From Lepiota brunneoincarnata (Eukaryota; Basidiomycota; Agaricomycetes; Agaricales; Agaricaceae), in assembly GCA_023014365.1 (NCBI GenBank), contig JAEBUN010000006.1, positions 496,001 to 560,000 on the forward strand: a stretch of DNA of 64,000 nucleotides. Reading direction: 5' to 3'. Below are positions 37,384-49,855 of this stretch, one piece after another. The notes beneath the pieces are model-generated. The model made no database searches, was not told the DNA's origin, and was given only the letters and a program-made list of their open reading frames with translations. How positions within the stretch are numbered: the stretch's first letter is position 1; the number at the start of each line of letters is the position of its first letter. The translations under genes and the position numbers were made by a program.

Positions 37384-38891
37384 ATGGAGAGGACCACAAT
37401 CGTAAGACCAATGGGCCCCCGCAGTCCTCTCAGATCCTCCTCGCCTGGAGGGGCGGATGGATTCATCAAATCATCCCGCCCAAAGTTGGTCCTTCCCATG
37501 GTTAACCAGACTTCGAGACCTCCCAATGGCCGGGGCGACCTTCACGTCAACATATCCGGAATTGCGCCCATCTACTACAACGGCGGCCCCAGCGATCCCC
37601 CCATCGATCATACGTCCCCGGAAGATGCACCGACGATTAGGCCATCAACCATGACCACCTGCATTCCCCAACATTCGACCTCCGAACCCCTTAGCAGCCT
37701 CCAGGGCTTACTTCAGGAGCTCGACAACATCACTGCATCCGCACCCCCGCAGTTCGAAGACGACGCGATCCCTGATCCCAACGCATCTTCAAATCTAGGC
37801 ATCTGGTCAGATGAGGTGATTGAAGAGCTTCAGAGGCTGGGTGAGGGTGCTGGTGGCGCAGTCCATAAAGTCAAGGATAAGAGATCGGGCAGAATCATGG
37901 CACGGAAGACTTTGACGACCCGAGAACAGCCTAGACAATTGCTGCGTGAGGTACACATCATGACCACCACCCGCCACATCAATATCATCCGCTTCTACGG
38001 TGCCTACATCTCCCCGTCGACAACTGAGGTCAAGATTTTGATGGAGTATTGTGAGGGGGGTAGTTTGGAAGCAGTTGGGAAACGTATTCGGGAGTATGGC
38101 GCTGTGGTTGGTGAAAAAATTGCCGGACGTCTGACTGAGGGGGTGAGTTGTCATACACCATTCCGCTACTCGAGGGCTGAGCCTTTATCAGGTACTTCAA
38201 GGGCTTACCTACCTCCATTCGAAGAAAACCATACATCGAGATATCAAACCCTCAAACATCCTATTGACAAGCGAAGGCATCGTGAGATTATGCGATTTCG
38301 GTGTCTCCGGCGAGTTGATAGACTCACTCGCGAACACATTCACCGGGACGAGCTTTTACATGGCTGTCAGTATTAACGGTATCCCTTCACTCGTCATCTC
38401 ACCTTAATTTGCAGCCGGAGAGGATATCAGGACACAAATATACGATCACCTCTGATGTATGGTCTACTGGCATCACCCTTCTTGAATTGGTCCAAAACCG
38501 CTTCCCTTTCCCCAACGATCTTCCTCCTATTGAACTCATGGTTTACATCACTCAGAATGAGGTACACTGGGCCAACACTTCTTCCTAATGACGCTCACTC
38601 CAACTTGTTATTCTACAGCCCCCCAGACTCGAAGACGAGCCCGGCGTTCAATGGAGTGACGAAATGAAAGATTTCATCAAACAAGCGTGTGTACCCTTAT
38701 CTTGCGATCAGTGACTGGGGGGGTTCAAGACGAATCCTTGTAGCCTTACCATCGACCCACAAATGCGACCTGGCCCGAAGGACATGCTACCTCACCCTTG
38801 GATCATCAATACCATGAAACAGGAGGTGCATATGGCTCGGTGGATCAGTGAAGTGTATGGATGGCCAAAACGGAGATCAGGTGACCAGTGA
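37384..38891 (+). CDS. MKK1: MAP kinase kinase, Mkk1/Mkk2 (cell-wall integrity) type
   Basis: A disordered N-terminus of about 145 residues precedes the kinase domain: [20 protein letters not shown] with the catalytic lysine in [79 protein letters not shown] and [18 protein letters not shown]. It ends [18 protein letters not shown] and a basic tail. Segment order and wording match Mkk1/Mkk2 rather than Ste7 or Pbs2. These dual-specificity kinases pass the Pkc1-Bck1 signal to Slt2/Mpk1 in the cell-wall integrity pathway. Four introns splice in phase and the frame is intact. Confidence 0.93.
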
Positions 38892-41800
38892 GTAACCGGC
38901 GAGTAGTGGCGAACACAAGTTGACCACCACAACCATAGCACTCAATCTAGACCTTCATCGAGCCGAGCCGGGTCCTCTATGTCGAACCGCAGCGACTAGG
39001 ACGAGAAGAAACATATCCCTTTCCTTCAGACACATCTCTCAAATCTCCGTCGTCCTGCATTCCTGGTATGCGGCTAGTTTTGTCCGGTTGCTTTCCGTCT
39101 TTCTGTACCGCTCTTGCTGTTACATCTAACCTCCCGCATACCCGCATCCTGATGTGGATACTCATCGTCGTTTCACTTTTATCTTTGCTGCGCCTTTAAT
39201 GTTTGCTTTCTTCACACCTAATGACTTCTGTCTTTGTTTTGTGGATATCCAGTCCACAGAAGCACCCCCAGTCGTGATCAAGGGAAGATAGAATATGCAG
39301 GACTGGGTGCTTGTTTGTGCAACAAAATCTGGACATTTCTGCTGTAATTTGTACTGAGTTACCTTCAGAAAGATGTTCTCATGTGACAAGGCTGTGAAAT
39401 TTTACCTGGTGTTGGGATCTTCCTAACAAAACCCCGCGGACAGAATCATAATCATTCCATCCCAAACAACCCAATTGCGGCACACACTGGCTGTATCTTG
39501 TGGAGTCATGGCTGGAATGTACCCGGCTAAGAAACATGGTTAGCCCGAGGAAATCACTCGGACCAACCAGAGAGAGTGGAAGATTCTCGCTTCAGACAAG
39601 CAGGAAGGACCGATGAATCTGTCAATTCGTCCGGATTTGACCTGGCGAGTGTTATTATGATATCACGCGTCTGTCTTCATCTCCGCACTATCTGAGAAAG
39701 GGAAAGCCCCAAGGATTCGAAGACCGCCAGGGAGCTGCTGCTTTACTGGGTGTTTATAGACTCCATGATCTGCAATATCAGTTGTATCCTGAAGGGAAAA
39801 CCCTGGCCAATGCTCCGCAGACAACCGCAACTTGTACATACATATTACCCGTATCGACACGACGATGGTGTGAAGGAAGGCCACACCCTGACGAACCATT
39901 TTGCGCAATAGTCATCCCTAAACCCTCCCCCATCATCATGGAATTCGCTGAGTTTGGCTTGCCTGGCGTTTGTGGGTCGCAAGTTTCCGTTCAAGGTTCG
40001 GATTCATCGAGGACAGTCGTCTGTCGTGTTGCTGTTGATGAAACAGGTAATTTGCAGACACCACCACCACCAGCTCCCAAGCAACGCCTCGAGTGCACCC
40101 TTGTGTTAACTCCCTTTGGCGGGGCCGGAAGCAACGATCCGTGGCCAGATGCTGATTGTTTGATACACCGACTTTCCCGCTGACCCTGGAGGACTGCAGG
40201 GCCCCACGGATCAGGAAGGGCAGCTAATCAAAACTAATCTCGCACATGGCTAAGAGGTGGTCAAGTAGCTTGAAAGCAATTTCAAATACGGACGACGGAA
40301 AGGTGGGGAGGGGAACGGAACGAATATCTTGGTTTGTACTGTACAGTCGGCAGTGTACCGGATCATGGAGGAGTAGAGACGTACATAGCATGTTAAAGAT
40401 TTTTTAGAGCCTGACTTTCAGCTTTGATTTTTTTCATCGGGACCTGGATCAAACCCAATGCTACGGTAAATAGGCCTAGGATCGGCGCAGAGAACGCCTC
40501 ACCCGGGGACCATATATCTGGATACGCGATTGAAAACCTTGTCGGTAGTCGTCGTAGAATGATAGATGCGAGTAGACGTGGACTGAAGAGAATGCCACCA
40601 CTCTGGTCCCCATTACCCGACGAGTCCATCTGAGAGAGAGGGGATCTGAGGTTCGATCCGCGGAAACAGGAGTGACTGGTTTGGGGGGGTGGGGGGGGGG
40701 GGGGGGAGGACAAGGCACCCTCGGCAACGGATATGCAAAGATAGTCCGCGTTGACCAGATAACCGCGCCAAGTGCAAGTCCAAATGAGTATGATGGGCTG
40801 GTGGGAGGCCTGTGGCAGTGTCAATAATCACATCAATAGGTAAACTCGTCGACAGAGAGTAATTTGACTGTAATCAAGGTTAACATGACCTGGGTGCCTG
40901 GGAGGGATTTTTCGCGGTCAAAATGAGTGATCAACGTTGATCGTGGGACACGGACTTTGGACAAGCGAGTTGATGATGTGTTTGGCGAGGGCCACAAAGT
41001 AACACAGCCAGGAGCTGGAGGACAGAATTGCCTAGCTCGTGGCGGTGCACTTTCATCAGCTCCCGAGTTTGGGACGCCGGCTAGGATTTAAGCGACAAGC
41101 GAACTCGGGCCAGATTCTTTGTAGCTAATAGATAAATGCTAGATGTATGTATGGAGAGAGCTGGCCAGGCACTCCGAGTAGCACCGCTCTCTGCTCAGTG
41201 TTTTTCCACAAAGTCCGAATACAACACTAGCCGTCCACGGCCCACGCCCTCCCGTCCGGTCCTCCGCCACCCCCGAATTGATGCAAGGACTGCACCGGAT
41301 CCGAAGCTGAGAGGGACCTTGGGTGTAGGAAAACACAGTTGGGTGACGTATGTTGCTGCCCTGCGTAGAACGGATGGTCACATATCTGATGGGGTTGACG
41401 TATAACTGATGTGTATGATATCCTCGGTGAGTGATTTCCTCGGTGAAGTGAAAGAGACAAGTATCAAATGGCTTATCCCTGGTCATTCCCTCGGTATCCA
41501 ACTAACGCTCATGACCTCATAAGGGTTTGGCTCTGACCAGACCTTGACAAACGTCTTTCTTTCCACGTCACAGGGCAAAATATATACTCAGCTGCCCTGA
41601 TACGTGGGTCGGTTGGGCCCTATTGTATTGCATTATTGGGGTATCAAAGGGAAGCAGGGAAATTTACCCAAACGCAGGTGCGGATGTTTATGTATACCAC
41701 CACACGCCTATGTGTGATACACGTTTGGACGCTCATGTCTTCCACATGTCATCCGGGTTCGTGTGTGAAACCTTGCCATTTTCTGATGCTGTATCTATTC

Positions 41801-42538
41801 TGACATACGATCGTCGAGAACACGGTTGCGATCAAAATTCATTTCATGTTGGTGGTGCTTCCACGGAGAGAGGTGTTGTTGCAACTTACTTCTGATTCCG
41901 ACCCGCGGCGGTGGAGATAATCGCATTGTCTGTGACCCTAGGTCACCCACTACCTGCCACCATAATTGAGTTGCGAATGAGACACACAGATGGGGCCTCT
42001 TGAGGTTGTGCAATACAGTATGAGTGTGCTGCGCCGACGGACTTTTGGGATGGCTGCTGATGATCGGAGCAAGTCGTTCCATCCGAGAGCGTCCTCCCTT
42101 TGCTTATGCAACACACACATCGACCATCAAATTCCATGGACTTGTTAACAGGTGGATGCACCCCCCCTCCTACAGAAATGAAAACAGAGCTGCTTAATTC
42201 CTATCACACGACAGGTCATGCATTCCACCTCCTCGTGTGTTTGGTCGACTTGTGATGTTCTGCCACAGAGAGTCTGACCCGCCGTACCTGGAAAAAGGTG
42301 CAAAGAAGGTTTGTGCCCAAGAGACAAACGAGACCCCCCGTACACAGGTGGCAACTCCTAGGATTTGGAGTATTTTGTTGTGCACAGTCCGACTGACCCT
42401 AGATCTGATTTGGTGATCACCCCGATTGGCGACCCGTTATACTGGCTCAAATATGCATTTGGGATCCCCTTCCTAAACCTTTATAAATGCTACGCGAATG
42501 TGCAAAGGCCAAAAACTCTCCCCCATCTTCAGGTGGCC
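38892..42538. other. 3.6 kb gene-poor region
   Basis: No gene is supported. The longest plus-strand frame (39782-40183, 133 codons) has no recognisable family. A G-rich tract lies at 40683-40706. GGTTCGATCC at 40651 resembles a tRNA B box, but no tRNA fold precedes it. Part of the right end is the promoter of the Zn2Cys6 gene. Confidence 0.4.
40683..40706. repeat. G-rich tract, 7 G + T + 16 G
   Basis: An intergenic tract, nearly uninterrupted, in the gene-poor region before the Zn2Cys6 gene. Its length is likely unreliable in the assembly. Confidence 0.85.
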
Positions 42539-43699
42539 ATGGCTGATAGCATGTCCTAGTCGGTGCTCTTCCGTCTTGTCCTTGGGTTTGCGCGCTGACC
42601 CTTTCATCGCAGCCCCGTGACCAACCAATACCTCCCCGCTCATACACAATACTATCAAGCCCCTCACACCAGCCATAGTCATGTTCACCATATCTTGCCG
42701 GCTCCATCGCGTACAGAGGTTGCAACCAGAAAGCGTCCCAAATACACTCGCAGTAAGACGGGATGTATGACTTGCCGAGTTAAGAAGATCAAGGTAAGCT
42801 TCTTTGAATGCCACCCATCCCCAACGCCCCCCCCCCCCCCCCCCCCCCCCCACCCTCCTCTACCCGGAGCGATAGTAGACTGAGCACATGTGCCCTAGTG
42901 CGACGAGACCAAGCCAAACTGTATGCGCTGCACTCATGGCCAAAGAGATGTGAGTGTGCCGCCCCTGCGCCTGTATACAAAAGGTAGCTGATACCGCCCT
43001 CAGTGTACCTGGCCAGAAGGCATTCCCGCACGCAAGAAACCAGCAGCCCGCAAAGACTCTATCGATGGCCGACCCTCCACGGCCAGCTCATCCATCTCAG
43101 AGAGCTCTGCCACACCTCCCACTAGGGAGCATACCCCTCCACAGCGACAACAACAAATCGACTTGAATCTCATGCCCATTACGACACACAGGAGACTAAA
43201 GTAACTATCCCTTATCTCCGTCTAGGCGTTCAGCTGAGTGAATCCTTTTTAGCGACGCTTATCTACAGCTTCAACCTATTACGACGGACTTAGAAGAAGA
43301 AGATGCAGTTCGCCGCGCGATGTAGGTCCAACATGAAACCCACCGCTCTTGCAGTTGCTCATATAACATGTTCAGGCCCCATGATCGTCCCCAGCCGTAT
43401 CCTCAACAACACACTCAGACATCCAACCTACTTTCCATGATACCCGAAGCCTCATACCAACCCCGCTACGATCATTATTCAAATCAGCGTTCAACGATGC
43501 CACATGCCTATCGTTCTATGACACATGCGCCCTTGACCCAGTGGAACCCTCCGCCAGATCAAATGGACCCCTACGTGAGTCCGGGAAAACATACTGCCAG
43601 CCAAGCCTCGCTGACTGTTGACAGCAATACCCCACACTCCAGGATCGTGCGCTTGTGGCGCATCATACGCCAGCTGGTGACTCTCATAGATACCAGTGA
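42539..43699 (+). CDS. Zn(II)2Cys6 binuclear-cluster transcription factor
   Basis: The cluster reads KTGCMTCRVKKIK, CDETKPNCMRCTHGQRD and CTWPEGIPARKK over three exons, giving the spacing C-x2-C-x6-C-x6-C-x2-C-x6-C typical of Gal4-type DNA binding. A basic linker and Ser-rich region follow, then DAYLQLQPITTDLEEEDAVR and a Pro/His/Tyr-rich tail ending at the TGA at 43697-43699. The start at 42539 (MADS, spliced to PVTNQYLPAHTQYY) needs a weak GTCCTA donor and is the least certain part. The intron after the first two cysteines contains 25 consecutive C (42827-42851). No fungal-specific transcription factor middle domain was seen. The frame is intact. Confidence 0.85.
42827..42851. repeat. Homopolymer, 25 C on plus strand
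   Basis: It lies in the intron of the Zn2Cys6 gene between the second and third cluster cysteines, on the sense strand as poly-C. Confidence 0.9.
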
Positions 43700-44426
43700 T
43701 TCTATGCTCCGAGGGCTGTACATAAAAATTCGCGATGGTCTAGGATCATCGTCATGGGTTCTGTCAGCCAGGAAATTGGCATAGGCTCCCAAGAGTGCCC
43801 TCTGCGGAGCCCTTGTCGTCGTAGTACTTGGAGTATCGTTTGGCCTAATCGTCCTTCTATATAGAGACTGTGCATTAATCACAAAGTTTAAGAAATCCGT
43901 GTATTATTTCTCTCGTTGTATTGCTGTTTCTATCAATACCCTCGCTACAATCAATATGTCACGAATTATCTGTGAGCTTCCGTTCCCCCTTAAAGGTTTT
44001 TCTTTGAGAAGATCTAGAACAAAAGATTGATGGAAAATAGATCCGTGGATGAGAATTAGGCCATGTGTCCACATGCCACCTACAGAAGACTCAAACGACT
44101 GCAAGTATCCCCAAGCCGCTTCTGAGTGGATCGTCTTTCTGAGGCGCACACTTCTTGCTATTTGCTTGCCAAGGGAAAATCGTTTGGGGGAGCATAGCAC
44201 ACTGCCTTTCCGAGTCCGCCGCAGGTGCTGGAACCACGACTCACCGCGCACCATGTGATCGAGCGAAAATTTTCACGTACACACACACCACGACTTCTTT
44301 TGTGCACTTCAACATGCTACGTTACAATATAATGTTACAAACGGATCTTTGGGACACCTGTGGCAACCGTGATCAAGCCATCAAGTAACTGACCGAGTAC
44401 GAGGGAAGATCTTTGGTGGACCCACT
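43700..44426. other. Convergent intergenic region
   Basis: 727 bp between the Zn2Cys6 gene (+) and the aspartic protease (-). A 116-codon minus-strand frame (43904-44254) shows no family features. Nothing else is seen. Confidence 0.4.
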
Positions 44427-46027
44427 TCAAAGCCTGGCTGGTGCGAAACCCATACGCTGCCCTCCCACATCCCAGATGCTATACCAATGCTTCAACAAAC
44501 TACCCCCAACGAGTTCCAGGCCGTCAAATGCGTTGATCAGCGTCTGGCAGGTAGAAGGATCGTTTGCAAAAGGTCCGACGCTGAGTTCACTGCTGGGAAT
44601 CGTCAGGTTGAAGGGTGTGCCGTTTTGTGAGGTAAAGGCGATGTCGATCACTGCTGGGAGAGACGAGATCCTATTGCATGCGATTCCATATGTTCCTGGC
44701 TCCCTGGGATTTGGCCTAATATCGGGAGAAATGAGGGCATAGATTGCCTATGGTAAAAGACGGTAAGCATGTGTGGGAAACATGACTCGAAGACTATAAT
44801 CCAACCTCCGTCGTGTCTGTCGAGAACAATATATTACTTGTGCCGCTATCAAAAATGATGCTGCGGGATCTTGTCAGAACGGAGTTTGTTCTACCATTGA
44901 CTGACAGTCTCGGGGAAGTTAACCGCCAAGTTGAGCTCGAACCAGAGGGAAGAGAGGCAAATATAGGCGTCCCTAAATCAAGAGAGTATTAGCTTTAGGC
45001 GAGGATCACTTCGCTCCTCGCATGCATAAATAGACACGGCAACCTACCGGTGAATTTGGTGTTATCTATCCCTCCGATAGTCATTTCAGCATTGCCGACA
45101 GCTCTCGGTGTGAGATACATGCTAAACAAAGCTACGACCAAGTGCGAACAATCGTGAGGAGACCAACTTGATCAAGTCGCAGTGGAACCCCTTACATGGC
45201 AGGCCTTGATTCACGAGACTAGCAAAAAACCCTTGCGCGCGGGCGCTCATGCCTTGACGCGAGGGGTTATGAGGTTTAATGGGAATGAATGTATAAACGG
45301 GGTACCAATTACCTTGGATCCCGCTGAATGGATCTATATTGAATTTTGGTGTCTGATCGGTAATGAGAAATAGGCTGATGGCTGGAGCCGTCAGCCCGCC
45401 AACGGATACGGTATCGGTAGCGCTCCGCAGAGTCAGTCGATAGTTGGCACCGATGACTGGGTCGACACCAACTCCCGTTGAAAAGGTGATGCTACTGATC
45501 CTTCCTCCATCTCGGAACGTTGAGCTCTTGTTGGGGTCGAACCGAACTTGGTTTATGCACGATGCGCAGAGAGTGCTCGCGAATTCGAGGGAAGAGCTTC
45601 CGGTATCGAAGACGACCTGATTGTGAACCAGTCGGTACCAGTCTGCTCTAGAACGAACAATGGCTTACCGAAACGACCTGTGGCGGTGTCCCAACTGGGA
45701 TTGGGATGTGAGGTCGAATGTTTTGGGTCGAGGTTCAAGCGAGGGGTTACCTGTCATATTACCAAACCATCTTTTTTTTTTTTTTTTTTTTTTTTCAAGC
45801 AGACAACATCAGGCTTGGGTGATAATCACAAAAAAGAGGTAGCCAGCTTACTGCAGATCGGTCCCCAGGAAGAAGTCCGCAAAGGGAACATTTGTAGGGT
45901 TGAGGGCTCGACGCTTGAACGATGCGCCGCGGGGTGCAACCCTCGATTCGAGCTGAATTGTTTGAGGTGTCGCTTGGGCATAGACCAGGCCCAATAAGCC
46001 CAAGGTCGAGATGATTGTGCTCAGCAT
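44427..46027 (-). CDS. Secreted pepsin-type aspartic protease (A1)
   Basis: The signal peptide MLSTIISTLGLLGLVYA is followed by a short propeptide. Splicing gives WFGNMTVGTPPQVVSVVFDT with the first catalytic motif FDTGSS, then LTDPF-like loops (KFNIDPFSGIQG), MYLTPRAVGNAEMTIGG, and the second catalytic motif IIFDSGTSN. The C-terminus KHWYSIWDVGGQRMGFAPAR is the standard family end. It probably acts extracellularly in protein breakdown. Eight exons are all in phase. One intron ends with 24 consecutive A immediately before its acceptor (sense strand), in place of a pyrimidine tract. Confidence 0.92.
45772..45795. repeat. Homopolymer, 24 T on plus strand
   Basis: It lies in an intron of the aspartic protease gene (minus sense), where it reads as 24 A directly before the AG acceptor of the exon beginning WFGNMT. 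Confidence 0.9.
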
Positions 46028-47939
46028 GACGCGGCCGGCGGAGGGGGCGTCAAGAAGCGTTGAGTGTTCGGGGTTATTCCTCGAGGACCCGCCAATTGTT
46101 GATCCTCTTATGGGAACCTCATGAGAAAGAAAAAAGATCTGGTGGATGGGATGCACGAAGATTAGCCGCTAGTACACACCCATCAAACCCAATTTAGCCA
46201 AAGAAGCAGGCGTACCATCGAACATCAGCACCGCATCGTGGTGCAAGTTGTGCAGGAAGTGGGCGACCAGTATCAGCAGGTGGTCTTGGGTGCGGGTCCC
46301 CAAGTGTGCAGTTTGGAATAGGATACTCTTTCTGGTAGGAGATTGCTTCGTCCGTGGTGAAAATGGACGCTGGGCATGCTGCGCGTGTATCCATACTCGG
46401 CCCCTGTGAGTTGGTCATCTTCGCGGCAGCATGGTGGTTGGGCTTGGAGGGTTTTCTCGTGAGAAGTTTAGCCTGAAACTCGTCGAGTCTCGTGGGGACG
46501 GATTACACTTGCGCAGGATGTGTGTCTTCGAGTTCTGGAGCCGTAGCATGGCAGGCTGGGCGCTGTACCCCTGAGAACTTGGGGTGGATCCCAATCCGGT
46601 CACCGTTCGCTATTCCTGCTCTTGTCTGTCTTATTCTATAGCTCCTCACCGCACGATTAGCATATGGGTGCGCTAGGCTTCACCATCACCTCCACACTGG
46701 CACTCATTGACAGATCCCAACTCTTGTCTACACAGCTTCCACCGAGACGGTCCAACTAAATGAAGCACACAAGCCAGGTGCGAATGCCATCGAGGCGTTC
46801 AATATCATCCTTCCCACCATCAAATCCGAGGTCGCCAAGTCTCGTCATCACTGGGACAAGCATGAACCCAAAATGTGGTCCCGGGCAAGAGGCCTCTCTG
46901 ACGGCCAGCTTACCAACTTTGCAATCGAGAACGACCTAGTCTCGGTATTATTCTGTCTTCTGTTTACTTGGATCCGCCGGACTAATCAGTCTGTTGGACT
47001 CGGGTTGGGAATTTATTGGTCGCCCTGCCTGGCGAACACAGATCCGGAGTGGAGTGACTTCGTACGGATCCATTATTTTCGGCAAGATCAGAATTCCTGC
47101 GATCAATGACGATGAGGGGGAAGGTTTTGTTCATGTTAGGTACGCTGGCTGCTTTTCCCTTTCGTTCATGAGGGGTTGACAAGATCATTCGGTCATCGAC
47201 ATCCACCGCCCGACGTTGTTCCACCCCTTGCTTTGGGACCCTGGAAATCTGAACTGTTGATCCACCGTGCCCGTCCTCGCATGATGACGCAATAATACGA
47301 CATCACGATGCCCTGCCTTGGCCTACACATGCCGCGAAACCCTTATAACGCCGATGCAAACCCATCAGAATCCATGACCCACCCAATCGTGTAACGTATT
47401 CCCCATCCTGTTCTTACGCGCATGGGGCTGACCCCAAGGCATCAATAGGGCACGGGGGATGTCATGTTCCATTCTATCTGGACTGATGAGGGCAATCGCG
47501 ACGCTGATGGCAAGCCTACGACCTGGCGCGCTATCCAAACGGCCGATACACCCTTGGAGTTCTTCAACGAGTAGGGAGATCAAGCTTAGTGTATCGGCTG
47601 CCCACGTAGTAACAAACCTTTGTCACAAAACTTGCTTCGCAGAATCGAAAAGTGGAGCCACTGTGGGTATATAATAGTACACGACACAGTATTACTGCAC
47701 AACAAGAAGGAGCATAAGGGATGTGGTATCGCAATGAGGAGAGAAAGGGAAAAAAAGAAAGAAAAAAAGAAAAAAGAAAAAAAAACATGCATCAAGCACC
47801 CAATCAGCATCGGATTCATAGAAGAGGGAACAAGTCCAAGCATGTGATGAGTTATCAACAGAATCGAGAGAAATATAGGAGACTCGAAAGAACATAGGAC
47901 ATAGATGTATAGGGAAGTGCACCAATCTCCACATTGTAG
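46028..47939. other. 1.9 kb region with one protein-like segment
   Basis: A plus-strand stretch at about 46713-46950, after a TGACAG acceptor-like site, reads LVYTASTETVQLNEAHKPGA, then AFNIILPTIKSEVAKSRHHW and MWSRARGLSDGQLTNFAIEN. This looks like real coding sequence, but I could not find convincing flanking exons or a family. An A-rich purine tract lies at 47750-47786. The rest shows nothing. Confidence 0.4.
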
Positions 47940-49855
47940 CTATTGGCTCAGGAGAGGGAGTGGTCTATGAATTTCAACTTCGGCTGACCAAAGCATATTT
48001 GGGGCGATGGTGATTGTGCCGTGCGGTGGTTGCTCACTACCTGTGACTCCAGGGAAAGCAAAGGATTTCTCGGGAATCACAGGTATTTTGGCAAACCGGT
48101 TATTCTGTGCAGTAGCCAGGGGGGACATCCTGAGATCCTGGGAGGCGTCACCGTTGTCCAGCCAAGGCCAGAATTCTGTCGCGGCAGGTGCCTGAGGCAA
48201 CGAATACGTCGCCATCGGCTCGTCGAGGAACGCGGTCATCTGGATGGTCCGATCGCCAGATGAAGATTCAGTGGACGAAGGTGAGTAGCTCAATCCTGGG
48301 TTATCGGGGCTTGGACTCTGGCTGAGTGAATCCACATATAGCTGGGGCAAGACCGCAGTAGAGGGTGCCGAAAAGCCATTGAGAGTTTGCTATGCAAGAA
48401 TCAGTAGCCGTCGTGACACATCAATGTGCTGATTTACCTGTGCACACTTGAGCGGAATTCCCCGAGTGTCGGTAGGTGACCAGACACCAGAGGAGGTTGG
48501 AAAGCTTTCAGGCATTGTTGAGCTCCGCTGAAGAATCCTTTGGGTATTTGACAGCACGGGTGGGTGGCGAATATCCGGGCGAACCAAAAACGGGGAGTGG
48601 GTTGAAGGTAGTGACAGGATGTTACTCTCGCTTTGCGAACGGGCAACAGTCCGATTAGTGGAGCTGTTGAGTGTCGGTGGTCCGCTCGGCTGAGATTGGA
48701 CAGGGCTCTTGCCAACCCACAGGCGCCACTCCAGAGCATCGCCAAGAGCACGTTCGCAGCGTCCAATTTCTCTTGCTGGAAGGCCGGAGAGTTTTGCCCA
48801 AGCGCGGTTGGAATAACACTTGTCTTGGGTGAATTTCGAGGCAAGAATCAGGGCTGCGAGAAAAGCACGACGAGGACAAAGGAGGGGAGAAGGGAGAGCG
48901 GGTAGTGTGGGGAGTGGTGATGGTGGTTCTGTCTGATTCATGGCCTGGTTTTCCTCAACTAGCGGAGACAGATCAACTCGTCCAATGTCATCGATGCGGA
49001 CAGTGGGCACCATATCATCACAACCTGCGGCAGGCGAGTGACCAAAACCGAAGGACGAAGCTTCCGAATGGAGGTTTTGTCCTTCTGTCTTGAGCTCCAG
49101 CTCAGTTGCAGCCGTAATGCGGGTGGAAAGGTCTGGTTCTCCTTGTACGCCCTGGCCAGACTGCTCTTTCCGGACAAGGTCTGGTACCTTTGCCCGTATT
49201 GCTTCGAGGTAGCAAAGGGCGGTCTGCAGAACGCAGCCAGAGGTACGGGAACGCCTGATGACTTCATGAACGAAGCCCTTCATCGGTACAAGACACCCTC
49301 TGGGGTCATTCCCAGAGGCTGACGGCGTAAGAACGAGCGGTGTCGATGTGGTGGTGGAAATGCATCCCGCAGGGCGATGGTATATGACCGTGGTCTTATT
49401 GAAGGAGAGCTCGGTAGGTGCACCGAGGGCAGCGCCTGGTCTGGAAGGGGCCAGGAACACGGAAGGGATGTCTTGAGGGCGCCAGATCTCACAGAGGGTT
49501 TTGACGGCTTGATCTGGAGAGCGCCAGGTTATCAGGTTGACCTCGGAGGAAAATTGTGCGAATATGACTGACCAACTAGTCCTACGGCATATTTGTTCTT
49601 TGAAGGGTCTCTTGGAAGGGGGGTTTCTTTATGATTCTGAGTGGAGGGATTACATTGCTTGGTTTCGGAGAAAGGTGTGTTGCTTGGGGGAGAGGTGGCA
49701 GAAGATGATGGGGTGCTGACTTGGGAGGACGGAGATTTGAAGGAAGTAGTTGATGAGGAGCATTGAGTAGATAAGTTGGTGTAGGGCTGCCACCTTACCC
49801 TAGTTCGGGTAGCGGGGGGGGCCCTATGGGCAAGCGAGTGGGAAAAGGCGTGCAT
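47940..49855 (-). CDS. Pcl/Pho80-type cyclin
   Basis: It starts MHAFSHSLAHRAPPATRTRV; a Ser/Thr-rich N-terminus joins through one intron to DQAVKTLCEIWRPQDIPSVF. The cyclin fold is clear: LVPMKGFVHEVIRRSRTSGC, VLQTALCYLEAIRAKVPDL, an acidic insertion, RRAFLAALILASKFTQDKCY and AWAKLSGLPAREIGRCERAL, then EWRLWVGK. The Ser/Pro-rich C-terminal third is disordered. This is the layout of fungal Pcl cyclins, which activate the kinase Pho85; the RRSRTSGCVLQTALCYLEAIR block is especially typical of basidiomycete members. Three exons are in frame. Confidence 0.88.

Noticed and set aside
39782..40183. 133-codon plus-strand frame in the gene-poor region
   Set aside because: It begins with an ordinary ATG but has no family match, splice context or neighbouring exons.
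40640..40665. GGTTCGATCC resembling a tRNA B box
   Set aside because: No A box or cloverleaf can be drawn in the preceding 80 bases.
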